The notes under the pieces are model-generated. The model was not told the origin of the DNA. It worked only from the letters and a program-made list of their open reading frames with translations, and did no database searches. The position numbers and the translations under genes are program-made. DNA of 64,000 bases from an uncultured bacterium (GTDB lineage Bacteria; Cyanobacteriota; Vampirovibrionia; Gastranaerophilales; Gastranaerophilaceae). Positions 26,319-35,720 of the stretch are shown here, piece after piece. Where the stretch lies: the NCBI GenBank assembly GCA_949300515.1, contig CASGEP010000003.1, forward strand, positions 1 through 64,000. Reading direction: 5' to 3'. Position 1 is the stretch's first letter; each line of letters begins with the position of its first letter.

Positions 26319-27248
26319 ATGGGGCAGGAATATTACAGAAGAAGACTAAAAGCCAACAAAATGAAAAGGCTTATTGCGTCCCGACGCAGCGCAATAAGGA
26401 ATTTTCGTGTGCTTTTGCGCCTTATTCTGATAATATTAATAATACTTTTTATGGTAAAAGTTCTCAATATGCGCGGCTGGTACCTCAATCAGGATTTGCT
26501 CTCAGTCGCCGACCCGAGAGTAATAAAAATCGAAGGTAACATTATCACCCCGAAATACAAAATAGTCGACCTTATAAGACAGGTGCAGCTGCCCGACGTC
26601 CAGATTTTTAAACTGGACACAACCGAGATGGAAGAAAAAATCTCCAAACTCCAACCGGTAAAGAAAGTCTACATAAGGCGCCTCTGGCTTCCCGCAAGAA
26701 TACATGTCATAGTTGAGGAGCGCACTCCGGTGTTTCTGATCACCCCTTCAATTGATGCCATACCAACCTGTGCCATTACAACGGACGGCGTACTAATCGA
26801 CAGAGAATATATGCCTCTTAGCACAAAATTTAAAACATATAAAATCTTAACTTACGGAATAGGCGCAGACAACTACGAAAAGTGGAACAAAGAAAGAGTC
26901 GGCGAGATAATCAGACTGACAAAAGCTTTTGAAACATACAGCGGGCAGAATATCGAGTATATAGATATGAGAAACCCCAACGACGTCTACATTAAGCTTG
27001 AAAAAGTGTTGATAAGATTTGGCGAAATCAATGACACTGCGCTAAAGAGGGCAAAGTGGATTGCAACAATACTTCCCGAAACGGAAAAAATTAAACAGAA
27101 AATTAAATATATAGATTTGCGCTGGGAAGATGCGCACTATATCAAGCTTGATGAAGCAGTGCCGCAAACGCAGCCCGATGAAGATAAAGCAAAAGAGCAG
27201 GAAGAGAACCCCGAACAAGACGAAGAAATTAACCAAAATAACTTTTAA
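26319..27248 (+). CDS. ftsQ: FtsQ/DivIB-like cell division protein
   Basis: 309 residues. A basic N-terminus, one membrane helix (about 29-50, LRLILIILIILFMVKVL), a POTRA domain (about 65-140, with VKKVYIRRLWLPARIHVIVEER) and an FtsQ domain give the divisome FtsQ topology. The tail after 285 is acidic and Gln-rich. Assignment rests on architecture and position after ddl. ftsA and ftsZ do not follow; instead the last 20 nt overlap the convergent HEAT-like gene. Confidence 0.85.
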   Translation: MGQEYYRRRLKANKMKRLIASRRSAIRNFRVLLRLILIILIILFMVKVLNMRGWYLNQDLLSVADPRVIKIEGNIITPKYKIVDLIRQVQLPDVQIFKLDTTEMEEKISKLQPVKKVYIRRLWLPARIHVIVEERTPVFLITPSIDAIPTCAITTDGVLIDREYMPLSTKFKTYKILTYGIGADNYEKWNKERVGEIIRLTKAFETYSGQNIEYIDMRNPNDVYIKLEKVLIRFGEINDTALKRAKWIATILPETEKIKQKIKYIDLRWEDAHYIKLDEAVPQTQPDEDKAKEQEENPEQDEEINQNNF

Positions 27249-28422
27249 AAAGCTCCCTGGCGTTTTCATCTTTGATTTTCTCAAGACCCGAAGCACTGTC
27301 AAGCTTAATATCAAGACTTTTTGCAGCCCTTGCGCACTCGCACAAAAGTGCAGAGTTATTTGTTTGACTGTAGAGTTCCAAAATTTTTCCGGCAGCACTT
27401 TTATCACGAAGATTAATAAGGGTATTAATCGCTTTTAGCGCCCTTTTGTCCCCGCAGAAAAGTTCTTTTGACACCAGTTCGGGCTCAATTTCAAGCCCGT
27501 CAAGAGTGTCTGCCAGCTCCCGTACGGCTTTCAGGTGCTGCGCACTCAAATCATAAGTGTAAATGTTATCTGAATTTATAAGCTCGCAAACAAGTTTTAA
27601 ATCGGCAAGTATCCTTTTGGCATAAGAATTATCACTCCTTTTGACCTTCACTGCAAAGCCGATTATATCAAGGTCATAAACGGTATCAAGGCTTATATCC
27701 TCAGGATAAGCACTTATTATCTCATCATACAATTTAAAAATCTCGTCTGTCGATATAACCGCTGCAAGCTCATCATAAGTGTATTTATAGAGTATATCCT
27801 GGGCCGCGGCTGATGGAAAAATACAGCCGCTAAGCGAATTAACAACAAGTTTTAAATCATTTACATCAGAATAATTTATTAAAAATTTCAACGCCTTATA
27901 TTTGTTAAACTCATCATCACAGGTTAAAAACCCGAGCGCTTTCTCTCTTGCTTCAATATCGCCGAAAGCCCTCAGTGCCGCGGCGCATGCACGGCTTAAA
28001 TCTTCGTTATCGCAAAAAGCATACCTATTTAAAAATTCTTTTGCAAGAGGGTCATTAATATGGGAAAAGTACTTTGCAGCGTATATTTTTTGCTCATCGC
28101 TTCCGTTTTCAAAAAGTTCAAGTATACTGTCCGTCAAATCTTCATTTGCAAACTTTAGCCAGCATGAGAGAATATATCTCTCAAAAACAGGGTTATAAAT
28201 TTTTGCAAATTCAAAAGTATTTTTCAAATTTTCTTCATTTGTAACGCAAACAAGCCTGTTGACAGCCTTTTGAGCCAAAAAGTCAAAAATCACGTCCGAA
28301 TTATCGCAAAGTGTCTTGAAACTCTCAACATCACAATTGTTAACAATATTAAATGCAGCTGTTTTTGCGGATGTTTCATCCTTAGATATAATGTTTTTGG
28401 CATTTTGAGTCTTTAAGTTCAT
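27229..28422 (-). CDS. Hypothetical helical-repeat (HEAT-like) protein
   Basis: 397 residues, almost entirely helical and acidic, with tandem pairs of amphipathic helices such as EFLNRYAFCDNEDLSRACA and AALRAFGDIEAREKALGFL, typical of HEAT/ARM-type scaffolds. No enzyme motif, signal peptide or membrane helix. It is divergent from pyrH, and its own start appears leaderless (TATAAT followed by 7 nt and the ATG). It may bind a protein partner; which one is unknown. Confidence 0.65.
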   Translation of the reverse strand: MNLKTQNAKNIISKDETSAKTAAFNIVNNCDVESFKTLCDNSDVIFDFLAQKAVNRLVCVTNEENLKNTFEFAKIYNPVFERYILSCWLKFANEDLTDSILELFENGSDEQKIYAAKYFSHINDPLAKEFLNRYAFCDNEDLSRACAAALRAFGDIEAREKALGFLTCDDEFNKYKALKFLINYSDVNDLKLVVNSLSGCIFPSAAAQDILYKYTYDELAAVISTDEIFKLYDEIISAYPEDISLDTVYDLDIIGFAVKVKRSDNSYAKRILADLKLVCELINSDNIYTYDLSAQHLKAVRELADTLDGLEIEPELVSKELFCGDKRALKAINTLINLRDKSAAGKILELYSQTNNSALLCECARAAKSLDIKLDSASGLEKIKDENARELFKSYFG

Positions 28423-28429
28423 ATTTACA

Positions 28430-28435
28430 ATTATA
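28430..28435 (-). promoter_or_regulatory. -10 element of the HEAT-like gene (leaderless type)
   Basis: On the minus strand TATAAT, directly preceded by TG, is followed by 7 nt (TGTAAAT) and the ATG at 28422. No Shine-Dalgarno fits in that space. Confidence 0.6.
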
Positions 28436-28490
28436 CATCGAATTGATTTTCTTGTATAATTAATTTAAGTTAGTTTTACAAGGCTAAATC

Positions 28491-29213
28491 ATGTCGGAAT
28501 TAAAATATAAAAAAATACTCTTAAAAATCAGCGGGGAGGCTTTGTTAGGTGATCAGGAATTCGGCATTAATCCAAAACCCGTTGAGATGATTACAAACGA
28601 GATTAAAAAAGTCCATGACCAAAATGTCCAAATTGCGGTCGTTGTGGGCGGCGGCAATATTTTCCGCGGTATGAAGAACTCGGCAAAACTTGGCATGGAT
28701 CAGGCATCGGGCGATTATGTGGGCATGCTTGCGACGGTTATGAATGCAATTGCACTTCAGAGCGAATTAAGGAAAATAGGCGTGCCTTGCCGTGTGCAAT
28801 CCGCGCTTGATATCCACAAAATTGCCGAACCGTACATAAGATTTAAAGCAATCCGCCACCTTGAAAAGGGCAGAGTTGTAATATTTGCAGCAGGCACCGG
28901 AAACCCGTTTTTTACAACGGACACCGCAGCGGCGCTCAGAGCCGCCGAAATAGGCGCGCAGGCACTTCTTATGGCAAAAAACGGGGTAGACGGAGTTTAT
29001 GACGATGACCCGAGAATTAACCCGAATGCCAAAAAATACGACAAAATTTCATATGATGATATAATAATGAATAATTTAAAAGTCATGGACTTAACTTCCT
29101 GTTCTCTTTGCAAGCAAAACAATATACCCATCTTTGTATTTGATTTTGCAAAAAAAGACAGTATTATGAAAATCTTAAACAATGAAAATATCGGAACATA
29201 CGTAGGAGAATAA
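28491..29213 (+). CDS. pyrH: UMP kinase
   Basis: 240 residues, amino-acid-kinase fold, phosphorylating UMP. KILLKISGEALLGD (7-20), VVVGGGNIFRG, the uridylate-site TGNPFFTTDTAAALRAAE and LMAKNGVDGVYDDDP are the family motifs. AAGG precedes the ATG and TATAAT lies at 28455-28460. First gene of pyrH-frr-cdsA-rnc-rpe; rpsB-tsf, often upstream, lie 16 kb away. Confidence 0.97.
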   Translation: MSELKYKKILLKISGEALLGDQEFGINPKPVEMITNEIKKVHDQNVQIAVVVGGGNIFRGMKNSAKLGMDQASGDYVGMLATVMNAIALQSELRKIGVPCRVQSALDIHKIAEPYIRFKAIRHLEKGRVVIFAAGTGNPFFTTDTAAALRAAEIGAQALLMAKNGVDGVYDDDPRINPNAKKYDKISYDDIIMNNLKVMDLTSCSLCKQNNIPIFVFDFAKKDSIMKILNNENIGTYVGE

Positions 29214-29216
29214 AAA

Positions 29217-29777
29217 ATGTCAGTTGATGAAATCAAAAATTCAGGCAAAGATAAAATGGAAAAATGCGTTGCACAGCTTAAAAAAGAACTGGCAACCGTA
29301 AGGACGGGCAGGGCAAATCCGCTCATACTCGACAAAGTAACCGTAAACTACTACGGTGCGCCGACACCGCTTCGCCAGATGGCACAGGTAAGTGTATCCG
29401 AAGGTACAACACTTGTTATAACACCTTTTGATAAAACAATTATTAAAGAAATCGAAAAAGCGATTGTTAAGGCGGAACTCGGGATTACTCCCAACTCGGA
29501 CGGCATTGTTGTGCGCCTCGCGTTTCCTCCGCTGAACGAAGAAAGAAGAAAACAGCTTTCAAAAGAAGTGAAAGCAATGGGCGAAAACGCAAAAGTTGCA
29601 ATAAGAAATGTTCGCCGCGATATGACCGATGACGTAAAAAAACTCGAAAAAACAGAAAACCTGCCCGAAGATGCAATAAAAGATGCACAGGATGAAGTAC
29701 AAAAACTTACGGACAAATACATCAACATTGTGGAAGATGTTGTAAGTGAAAAAGAAAAAGAGGTCTTAACGGTATAG
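29217..29777 (+). CDS. frr: Ribosome recycling factor
   Basis: 186 residues. With EF-G it splits post-termination ribosomes. ELATVRTGRANPLILD (26-41), the YYGAPTPLRQMAQVSV hinge strand and RRDMTDDVKKLEK of the long helical arm are canonical. Follows pyrH by 3 nt; its stop overlaps the cdsA GTG start. Confidence 0.97.
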   Translation: MSVDEIKNSGKDKMEKCVAQLKKELATVRTGRANPLILDKVTVNYYGAPTPLRQMAQVSVSEGTTLVITPFDKTIIKEIEKAIVKAELGITPNSDGIVVRLAFPPLNEERRKQLSKEVKAMGENAKVAIRNVRRDMTDDVKKLEKTENLPEDAIKDAQDEVQKLTDKYINIVEDVVSEKEKEVLTV

Positions 29778-30682
29778 TGGAAGAAACACAAAAGCAAAAT
29801 AAAATAATGCGTGTTGTAACGGGTGTAATATTCTCAATCATAGCTTTGTGCTGCTTGTTTATGGGCGGACTGCCCATATTGGGCTTTTTGCTTGTTGTAA
29901 TATTTTTAGGCTCTGCCGAGTACGTAAAAATACTGAGGACAAAAGGCTTTCACCCGAGCTTATCACTTATTTTGCTCACCGACACGGTTTTTGCACTGTT
30001 AATTTTCTTCAGAAGGTTTGACCTTCTCCCCTCAATCATTTCGCTTGCGACAATGGCATCATTTTTAATGGTTTTATTTATGGGCAGACAGCCCTACATT
30101 GTAAATGTCGCAACAACCGTTCTGGGGTTCCTGTACTGCGGCTGGCTCCCGTGCCACCTGCTTTTAATAAGACAAATAAGCGCGGATAGAATAAATGCCT
30201 TTCAAATCGGCACAAACGAAGGGCTGTGGCTTGTTATATTCGTATTTTTAATTGTTGTAGCAACGGACATCGGCGGATACTATTTCGGCTCAAAGTTCGG
30301 CAAACACAAGTTATCGCCTGTCATAAGCCCGAAAAAAACAATAGAGGGGGCACTCGGCGCGACCGTGCTTGCTCTCATCGTGGCAGCTTTTGGGGTGCTC
30401 TACACAAAACTCACACTTTTGCACGCCCTCATTGCAGGACTGCTCATAACTGTATCATCACAGCTTGGCGACCTGTCAGAATCACTCGTAAAACGTGATG
30501 CCGGAGTAAAAGACTCGAGCAATATCCTGCCGGGTCACGGCGGAATATTAGACAGGACGGACGGCTACCTTTTTGCGCTTCCCGTTGCTTACTACTATTT
30601 TGTAAACTTTGCCTGCGGACACAACATCATAATTGAATTTTTTAAATACATACAGGGTGCAATAAATGTCTATTTCGGATAG
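29777..30682 (+). CDS. cdsA: Phosphatidate cytidylyltransferase
   Basis: 301 residues, multi-helix membrane protein making CDP-diacylglycerol for phospholipid synthesis. The C-terminal signature is complete: SPKKTIEGALGA, SQLGDLSESLVKRDAGVKD and GHGGILDRTDGYLFALP. The start is a GTG overlapping the frr stop (TAGTG), set by coupling. uppS, commonly between frr and cdsA, is absent. The 3' end overlaps rnc by 17 nt. Confidence 0.95.
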   Translation: MEETQKQNKIMRVVTGVIFSIIALCCLFMGGLPILGFLLVVIFLGSAEYVKILRTKGFHPSLSLILLTDTVFALLIFFRRFDLLPSIISLATMASFLMVLFMGRQPYIVNVATTVLGFLYCGWLPCHLLLIRQISADRINAFQIGTNEGLWLVIFVFLIVVATDIGGYYFGSKFGKHKLSPVISPKKTIEGALGATVLALIVAAFGVLYTKLTLLHALIAGLLITVSSQLGDLSESLVKRDAGVKDSSNILPGHGGILDRTDGYLFALPVAYYYFVNFACGHNIIIEFFKYIQGAINVYFG

Positions 30683-31403
30683 AGAGCAAAAGTATTGCGA
30701 ATTTTTAGCCGAACTCGGTTTTAGTGAAATCGACGACTTTTCACTCTTTGAGAAAGCTATGCGCCACACTTCTTATGTCCATGAAGCCGACATACCTGTC
30801 GAATGCTCTTATGAGAGGCTTGAGTTTCTGGGAGATGCGGTTTTAAAGCTTGTAATCAGTAAGTATTTATACATAAAATACCCGAACTACAAAGAAGGAA
30901 CGTTATCAAAACTTCGCGGGGAAATTGTTGCGGATAAGACTCTGGCGGAGTTTGCCACAAAAATAGGGCTGAATAATTTTATTCTGATGTCTAAAAACGA
31001 AAGAAAAACGGGCGGCGAAAATAAACAGTCAATTCTTGCCTGCGCTTTTGAAGCTTTTTTGGGGGCGATATATTTAACTTGCAAAGATGAAGGCTACAAT
31101 AAGGTCGAAAACTTTATTGTAGCAAATTTTTCCTGTGATATGTGCAAAATAGAAGATAATATTGAAAAAATAAACCCCAAACAACAGCTGCAGGAATATA
31201 CACAGGAAAAAAACCACACTCTGCCTCAGTATACGCTGCTGTCCAAAACAGGCTCAGAGCACAATTCGACTTTTGAAGTGAGTGTAAGTTTTGAAGATAA
31301 AATGCTTGCAAAGGGAATCGGCAAGTCAAAAAAACTTGCCCAGCAAGATGCCGCAAGAAATGCTTTGGAATACTTAAAAAAAGAGGGTTTATGGAAACAA
31401 TAA
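30666..31403 (+). CDS. rnc: Ribonuclease III
   Basis: 245 residues. Cleaves double-stranded RNA in rRNA and mRNA processing. The catalytic signature ERLEFLGDAVLKLVIS (about 50-65) and the acidic residues in FEAFLGAIYL are present; residues 172-242 form the double-stranded RNA-binding domain (PKQQLQEYTQEKN ... SKKLAQQDAARNAL). It overlaps cdsA by 17 nt and rpe by 13 nt. Confidence 0.96.
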   Translation: MSISDREQKYCEFLAELGFSEIDDFSLFEKAMRHTSYVHEADIPVECSYERLEFLGDAVLKLVISKYLYIKYPNYKEGTLSKLRGEIVADKTLAEFATKIGLNNFILMSKNERKTGGENKQSILACAFEAFLGAIYLTCKDEGYNKVENFIVANFSCDMCKIEDNIEKINPKQQLQEYTQEKNHTLPQYTLLSKTGSEHNSTFEVSVSFEDKMLAKGIGKSKKLAQQDAARNALEYLKKEGLWKQ

Positions 31404-32044
31404 TTTCGCCGTCCATACTGTCAGCGGACTTTGCAAATCTTGAGCGCGACATCTTGCGGATAAAAAAAGCCGGAGCAAAGTGGGTGCATATTGATGTTAT
31501 GGACGGACATTTTGTGCCAAACATTACAATAGGGGCGCCTGTTGTTAAATCCATACGAAAAGTTACGGATTTAGTGCTTGATGTGCACCTGATGATAAGC
31601 GACCCGAAAAAATATGTAAAAGATTTTATCAAGGCAGGCTCCGATATTATCACATTCCATCTGGAAGCTCAGAGCGACTCAACACTTGAGATAATAAAAG
31701 AAATAAAAGAGGCGGGAAAGCTTGCCGGAGTGTCCATAAAGCCGAAAACTCCCGTGGAAGCAATCGAGAAATACATCCCGTACCTTGATTTGGTTTTAAT
31801 TATGACCGTTGAACCGGGCTTTGGCGGGCAAAAATTTATGCACGACTGCGTACAGAAAATCGCCGATGTAAAAGAGTATGCACGCATTTACCGAAAAAAC
31901 GACCTGTACATACAGGTGGACGGCGGAATTAACGATAAAACTTCAAAAATCTGTACAAAACTCGGTGCAAACTCCCTTGTTACGGGAAGCTACCTATTTA
32001 ACAGCGATGATATCAGCCTCGCGCTGCGCTCTCTTTGCGAATAG
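31391..32044 (+). CDS. rpe: Ribulose-phosphate 3-epimerase
   Basis: 217-residue TIM barrel interconverting ribulose-5-phosphate and xylulose-5-phosphate. SPSILSADFANLERD (6-20), HIDVMDGHFVPNIT, LDVHLM, MTVEPGFGGQKF and VDGGIND hold the metal and catalytic residues. The last 32 nt overlap the convergent queH gene. Confidence 0.96.
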   Translation: METIISPSILSADFANLERDILRIKKAGAKWVHIDVMDGHFVPNITIGAPVVKSIRKVTDLVLDVHLMISDPKKYVKDFIKAGSDIITFHLEAQSDSTLEIIKEIKEAGKLAGVSIKPKTPVEAIEKYIPYLDLVLIMTVEPGFGGQKFMHDCVQKIADVKEYARIYRKNDLYIQVDGGINDKTSKICTKLGANSLVTGSYLFNSDDISLALRSLCE

Positions 32045-32567
32045 AATACCTGCACCCGCAGTACGTTTGTGCATACATACCGTTTTCGCGCGCAATTTGA
32101 CTTGTAATTTTAAAACCGTCGCGCTTTTTAAAATCATATTTTAAAAACTCTAACCCATGCTCTGCCGCCGCTTTTTCTCCCGCTTCAAAAATCTGCCCCG
32201 AGCGCTTGTGCGGACTGACACTCAGTGTCGTTGTAAACAACTTTATCCCCATTTTTTTTGCAAGAAGCGCTGTTTTACCTAACCTCAACTCAAAACACTT
32301 GGTGCACCTCATGCCCTTCTCAGGCTCGTTTTCAAGCCCGCAGACGACATTTTCAAAATCATCGGGGCTATAGTTATCATAAATTAGCTCACAGCCTTTC
32401 TTTTTTGAATATTTTACAAGCTCAAAAAGCCTCCTGTCATGCTCTGCAGCAGGGTATATGTTCGGGTTGCAAAAATAAATTACGGGGCTAAAGCCGTCAT
32501 TTATTAACAACTCAACAGGATAACCCGCACAAACGGCGCAGCAGGCGTGCAGAAGTACTCTTTGCAC
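32013..32567 (-). CDS. queH: Epoxyqueuosine reductase QueH
   Basis: 184 residues (former DUF208). Reduces epoxyqueuosine to queuosine in tRNA without cobalamin. The cluster cysteines are in place: LLHACCAVC near the N-terminus, MRCTKCFELRL, and YCGCRYS at the end; the TTLSVSPHK motif is also conserved. Its start overlaps the stop of the VKOR-DsbA gene by 1 nt. Together with queD it indicates a queuosine pathway whose middle genes are outside the window. Confidence 0.93.
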   Translation of the reverse strand: MQRVLLHACCAVCAGYPVELLINDGFSPVIYFCNPNIYPAAEHDRRLFELVKYSKKKGCELIYDNYSPDDFENVVCGLENEPEKGMRCTKCFELRLGKTALLAKKMGIKLFTTTLSVSPHKRSGQIFEAGEKAAAEHGLEFLKYDFKKRDGFKITSQIARENGMYAQTYCGCRYSIRKESAARG

Positions 32568-33757
32568 TAGTTTCCCGCCCTCTGGTGACGTCTTAGCGCC
32601 TGAGCGTACAGGGTTTTAATTTTATAATAAGGCATAGCGCTTGTATAAGGTATGTCATCTATCACAATTGTCGGCGTGCCAAAAATTCCGCGCTTGTAAG
32701 CACCGTCAATTTGTGCCAGAAGCTCATCCTGAACTTCTTTAGATGAAACATCTTCGACAAGTTTTGCTATATCTATATCAATTTTTTGGCTCAATTTCAA
32801 TATATCCGCCTCGCTTGAGGGGTGCTCGTCAAATATAAGGTTTGCCATATCCCAGTATTTATTCTGTCTTTTTGCTGCAAGCGCGTATCTTGCAAGCGTG
32901 CACGCACCGGGGTGAACGGTGTGCGGGATATATTTATTACACTCCATATCAAGCGGGTAATTCTCATGGATTACCATAATCCGTTTTTCTTCGTGTGCAA
33001 ATTTTGAAACCATTATATTTGTTACACGGCAAAACGGGCACATAAAGTCGCTGTAAACATATATCTTATCACCGTTGGGATTTCCCATAACATTGCCTGA
33101 AACGGCGTACTTATTTTTGTCCATCTTAATAAATTCATCAAAAGACTTTTGAATTTTTTGCTGGGGCGAAAAAACAAGAGAAACGTTCGTGTAGGTAAGA
33201 AAACCGACAAAAGCAAAAAGTACAATGAAAAAAAGTACCGTGTATTTTTTTACACCGTCAATAAAGTCTGATACGGTATTTTTTATATCAACAAAGAAAA
33301 AACTGCCCTTAGTTTTTGCACAAAGTGCGATAAATAAATCGATAAAGTAAGTGACAAAACAAAGCACACAGATTTTATTAATTTTAAATATTGAAATCGT
33401 TGCAAGGCACATGGAAATTGCAAACGAGAGCAGCCCTAATGCCGCAATGTAGCTTTTGGGGTTTTTAAAAACGTCAAAAATTGTATTTTTAAATTTATTT
33501 TGAATTAAATGAACAAAATTTAAAAACAGGGTCAAAGCATAAAAGAACATGCCCCACAGAGCAAGCGGAACACCTAAAAACAAAGAGTAGTTTGTTTTTG
33601 CAACTCCATCACAGTCAATAAGGCTGTTAACCGAACAAAAACTCGCACTGAATGTTTCGTTAAAATTAACTTTAAAAAATATATAAGCAAGCTCAATCGT
33701 TAATGCAAAACCCGCCAGAGCTAATATTGTAATAATAATTGTCTTTTTCTTATCCAT
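32567..33757 (-). CDS. VKOR-thioredoxin (DsbA-like) fusion
   Basis: 396 residues. Residues 1-195 form a vitamin K epoxide reductase-like domain with five helices, the loop cysteines C41 and C49 and the active site CVLC (130-133). Residues 205-390 are a periplasmic DsbA-like thioredoxin domain with CPFC (240-243) and GTPTIVID. The fusion makes disulfide bonds in exported proteins and passes electrons to quinone, as in Cyanobacteria and relatives. GAGGGA precedes the ATG. It is transcribed with queH, a redox-dependent enzyme of otherwise unrelated role. Confidence 0.93.
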   Translation of the reverse strand: MDKKKTIIITILALAGFALTIELAYIFFKVNFNETFSASFCSVNSLIDCDGVAKTNYSLFLGVPLALWGMFFYALTLFLNFVHLIQNKFKNTIFDVFKNPKSYIAALGLLSFAISMCLATISIFKINKICVLCFVTYFIDLFIALCAKTKGSFFFVDIKNTVSDFIDGVKKYTVLFFIVLFAFVGFLTYTNVSLVFSPQQKIQKSFDEFIKMDKNKYAVSGNVMGNPNGDKIYVYSDFMCPFCRVTNIMVSKFAHEEKRIMVIHENYPLDMECNKYIPHTVHPGACTLARYALAAKRQNKYWDMANLIFDEHPSSEADILKLSQKIDIDIAKLVEDVSSKEVQDELLAQIDGAYKRGIFGTPTIVIDDIPYTSAMPYYKIKTLYAQALRRHQRAGN

Positions 33758-33966
33758 AATTCCCTCAGAAAATATTTTATCTCAAAATACAATAAAATGC
33801 ATTACCTAAATATTTAATACACAAAGTAACAATTCTTTACAAAAAATATTTTCAATCTAAAGTTTTTTGCAAAAATTGCCGATTGTATTAATACAAGGAT
33901 AGCATGACAGGAATAATAACCCGGAAAGGATTACAAAAACAAATACTTATGTAAAGATTTATAACA

Positions 33967-33996
33967 ATATATACTTTTTATGATTTTTGTATATAT
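33967..33996 (+). promoter_or_regulatory. Inverted repeat in the control region of the 285-residue gene
   Basis: ATATATAC (33967-33974) and GTATATAT (33989-33996) are perfect inverted copies 14 nt apart, about 45 nt before the start at 34039. It could be an operator or a weak hairpin; part of it may double as a -10. The rest of 33758-34038 (281 nt) is AT-rich, codes for nothing I can support and presumably holds the promoters of both divergent genes. Confidence 0.35.
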
Positions 33997-34038
33997 TATA
34001 TGTTTTTATATAAGTAAGAAATGTAAAGGTGGTATAAT

Positions 34039-34896
34039 ATGGGACTAGCAGCAAGTCAAGGCAGATTGTTACTGCTCACCGCAAGAAAAAGTGACCTGGA
34101 GTACAGGGCACAAGATATCTCTCAACAAAGGTTGACGCTTGCAAGCGAACTGGAAACGGTGGCTTCAGAGTATGCAAGGAAAACTGCAAACAGGCAGATG
34201 AAGCTCACAAGAACAGTAGTTCAAGGACAAGCAAACCAAACTCAGACGGTCAATTTGACCTATAACAACCTTATGCAGTATGGTATCGATGAAGATGGCG
34301 GTACAACATCAATTTATCGTATAAGAAACGCAAGCGGTAAAATTGTTGTTTCAAACAGTTCAGAACTGCCAAATAACGCAGATGAAGCAGGTTACCCGAA
34401 TGACGGAGCAAACATAAGTACTGTCACCGTTCAAAACAACGGCAACAGGGCAATTGTATCGGGAACTTACAACGGACAAGAAATTTACGAAGTCTATGTA
34501 GTGGATAGCAGACTGGCAGATACATCTGAAAGTGAAAACTATTTCCAAGAAGGCTTAAGAAACGGCAGATTTATCATTGAACAAAGAACACTGGTAGATG
34601 CAAACGGCAACTTAATCGGTAACGACGAAGCGGATGCAACAACAACAATGTCCGAATGGAGCCCCATCAGCTGGTCCGGTATGACAGAAATACAAGATAC
34701 ATATTTCACGGATGATGACGCAACGGCACAGGCAGAGTATCAAACGGCAACCGCAAGGGTTCAAGCTCAAGATAAAAAACTTGAAACGGACCAAAAACAA
34801 GTTGAAACACAACACAAAGCCGTAGAAACAGAATTTGAATCAGTGGAAAGTGTTATACAAAACAACATTGAAAGCTCATTTAAAGCGTTTGGCTAA
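34039..34896 (+). CDS. Hypothetical protein with helical ends (filament or secretion-substrate-like)
   Basis: 285 residues, not recognised. The N-terminal 50 residues (MGLAASQGRLLLLTARKSDL...) and the C-terminal 60 (KKLETDQKQVETQHKAVETE...) are amphipathic, heptad-like helices; the middle (65-225) is polar and beta-rich with Gly, Asn and Thr. No cysteine, signal peptide or membrane helix. This helix-variable-helix plan is that of flagellin-like and type III needle-complex proteins, but similarity is only architectural. A good Shine-Dalgarno (AAAGGTGG), its own control region and a strong terminator suggest a monocistronic, well-expressed gene. Confidence 0.75.
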   Translation: MGLAASQGRLLLLTARKSDLEYRAQDISQQRLTLASELETVASEYARKTANRQMKLTRTVVQGQANQTQTVNLTYNNLMQYGIDEDGGTTSIYRIRNASGKIVVSNSSELPNNADEAGYPNDGANISTVTVQNNGNRAIVSGTYNGQEIYEVYVVDSRLADTSESENYFQEGLRNGRFIIEQRTLVDANGNLIGNDEADATTTMSEWSPISWSGMTEIQDTYFTDDDATAQAEYQTATARVQAQDKKLETDQKQVETQHKAVETEFESVESVIQNNIESSFKAFG

Positions 34897-34935
34897 AAAA
34901 TTTGCAGTTCCTTATCCCCTTTACTACCATTAAGC

Positions 34936-34963
34936 AAAAAGTCGGGCAAAACCCCGACTTTTT
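34936..34963. terminator. Bidirectional terminator
   Basis: AAAAAGTCGGG (34936-34946) pairs with CCCGACTTTTT (34953-34963). The A tract on one side and T tract on the other let it stop both the 34039 gene and the convergent hisF, whose stop begins 1 nt further on. Confidence 0.88.
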
Positions 34964-34964
34964 G

Positions 34965-35720
34965 TTATCTTATTGAAATCTGAAATTCTTTAAGCTTTTG
35001 TTTCAGGGTATCAACGGGCAGGGTATCAAAATGAAAAATTGACGCGGCAAGCGCGGCATCAACGTTTGTATTCTTAAATACATCAACAAAGTGTTGGTAA
35101 TTTGCACCCGCACCGCCTGAGGCGATAACGGGAATTTTTACCAAATCCGAAACAAGTTTGTTCATTTGAATATCAAACCCCTTTTGCGTGCCGTCAAAAT
35201 CCATGGAAGTAAGAAGTATCTCGCCGGCACCTCTATCTTCGACTTCTTTTGCCCAATCAACAAGTCTTTTACCCGTATTTACTTTACCTGCATTGATAAA
35301 AATATAGTAATCATTACCAACAAATCTTGCATCAAGCGCCGCAACGATACACTGTGAACCAAAGTAATTTACACACTCGCTAATCAATTGGGGATTTTTA
35401 ACTCCTGCAGAATTAATCGAAACCTTGTCCGCACCTGCGTTTAATATAACCCTGATATCATCAACAGAGTTGATCCCGCCTCCCACGGTAAAGGGTATAA
35501 ATACATTCTTTGCAACCCGCTCTACAAGCGCTGCGAGCGTCGGTCGTTTTTCGTTTGTTGCGGTTATATCAAGAAAAACTAGCTCGTCAGCACCCTGAAG
35601 CGAGTATTTTTTTGCAAGCTCAACGGGATCTCCCGCGTATCTTAAATTTTCAAAATTTACACCCTTAACTGTCTTTCCGTCCTTAACATCAAGACAGGGT
35701 ATTATTCTTTTTGTGAGCAT
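34965..35720 (-). CDS. hisF: Imidazole glycerol phosphate synthase subunit HisF
   Basis: 251-residue TIM barrel cyclase subunit that condenses PRFAR with ammonia in histidine synthesis. [17 protein letters not shown] (7-23), FTVGGGI, ALDARF and the phosphate loops ASGGAG are conserved, with both catalytic aspartates. No hisH or other his gene is beside it; its ATG overlaps the stop of the GGDEF gene (TGATG). Confidence 0.96.
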   Translation of the reverse strand: MLTKRIIPCLDVKDGKTVKGVNFENLRYAGDPVELAKKYSLQGADELVFLDITATNEKRPTLAALVERVAKNVFIPFTVGGGINSVDDIRVILNAGADKVSINSAGVKNPQLISECVNYFGSQCIVAALDARFVGNDYYIFINAGKVNTGKRLVDWAKEVEDRGAGEILLTSMDFDGTQKGFDIQMNKLVSDLVKIPVIASGGAGANYQHFVDVFKNTNVDAALAASIFHFDTLPVDTLKQKLKEFQISIR

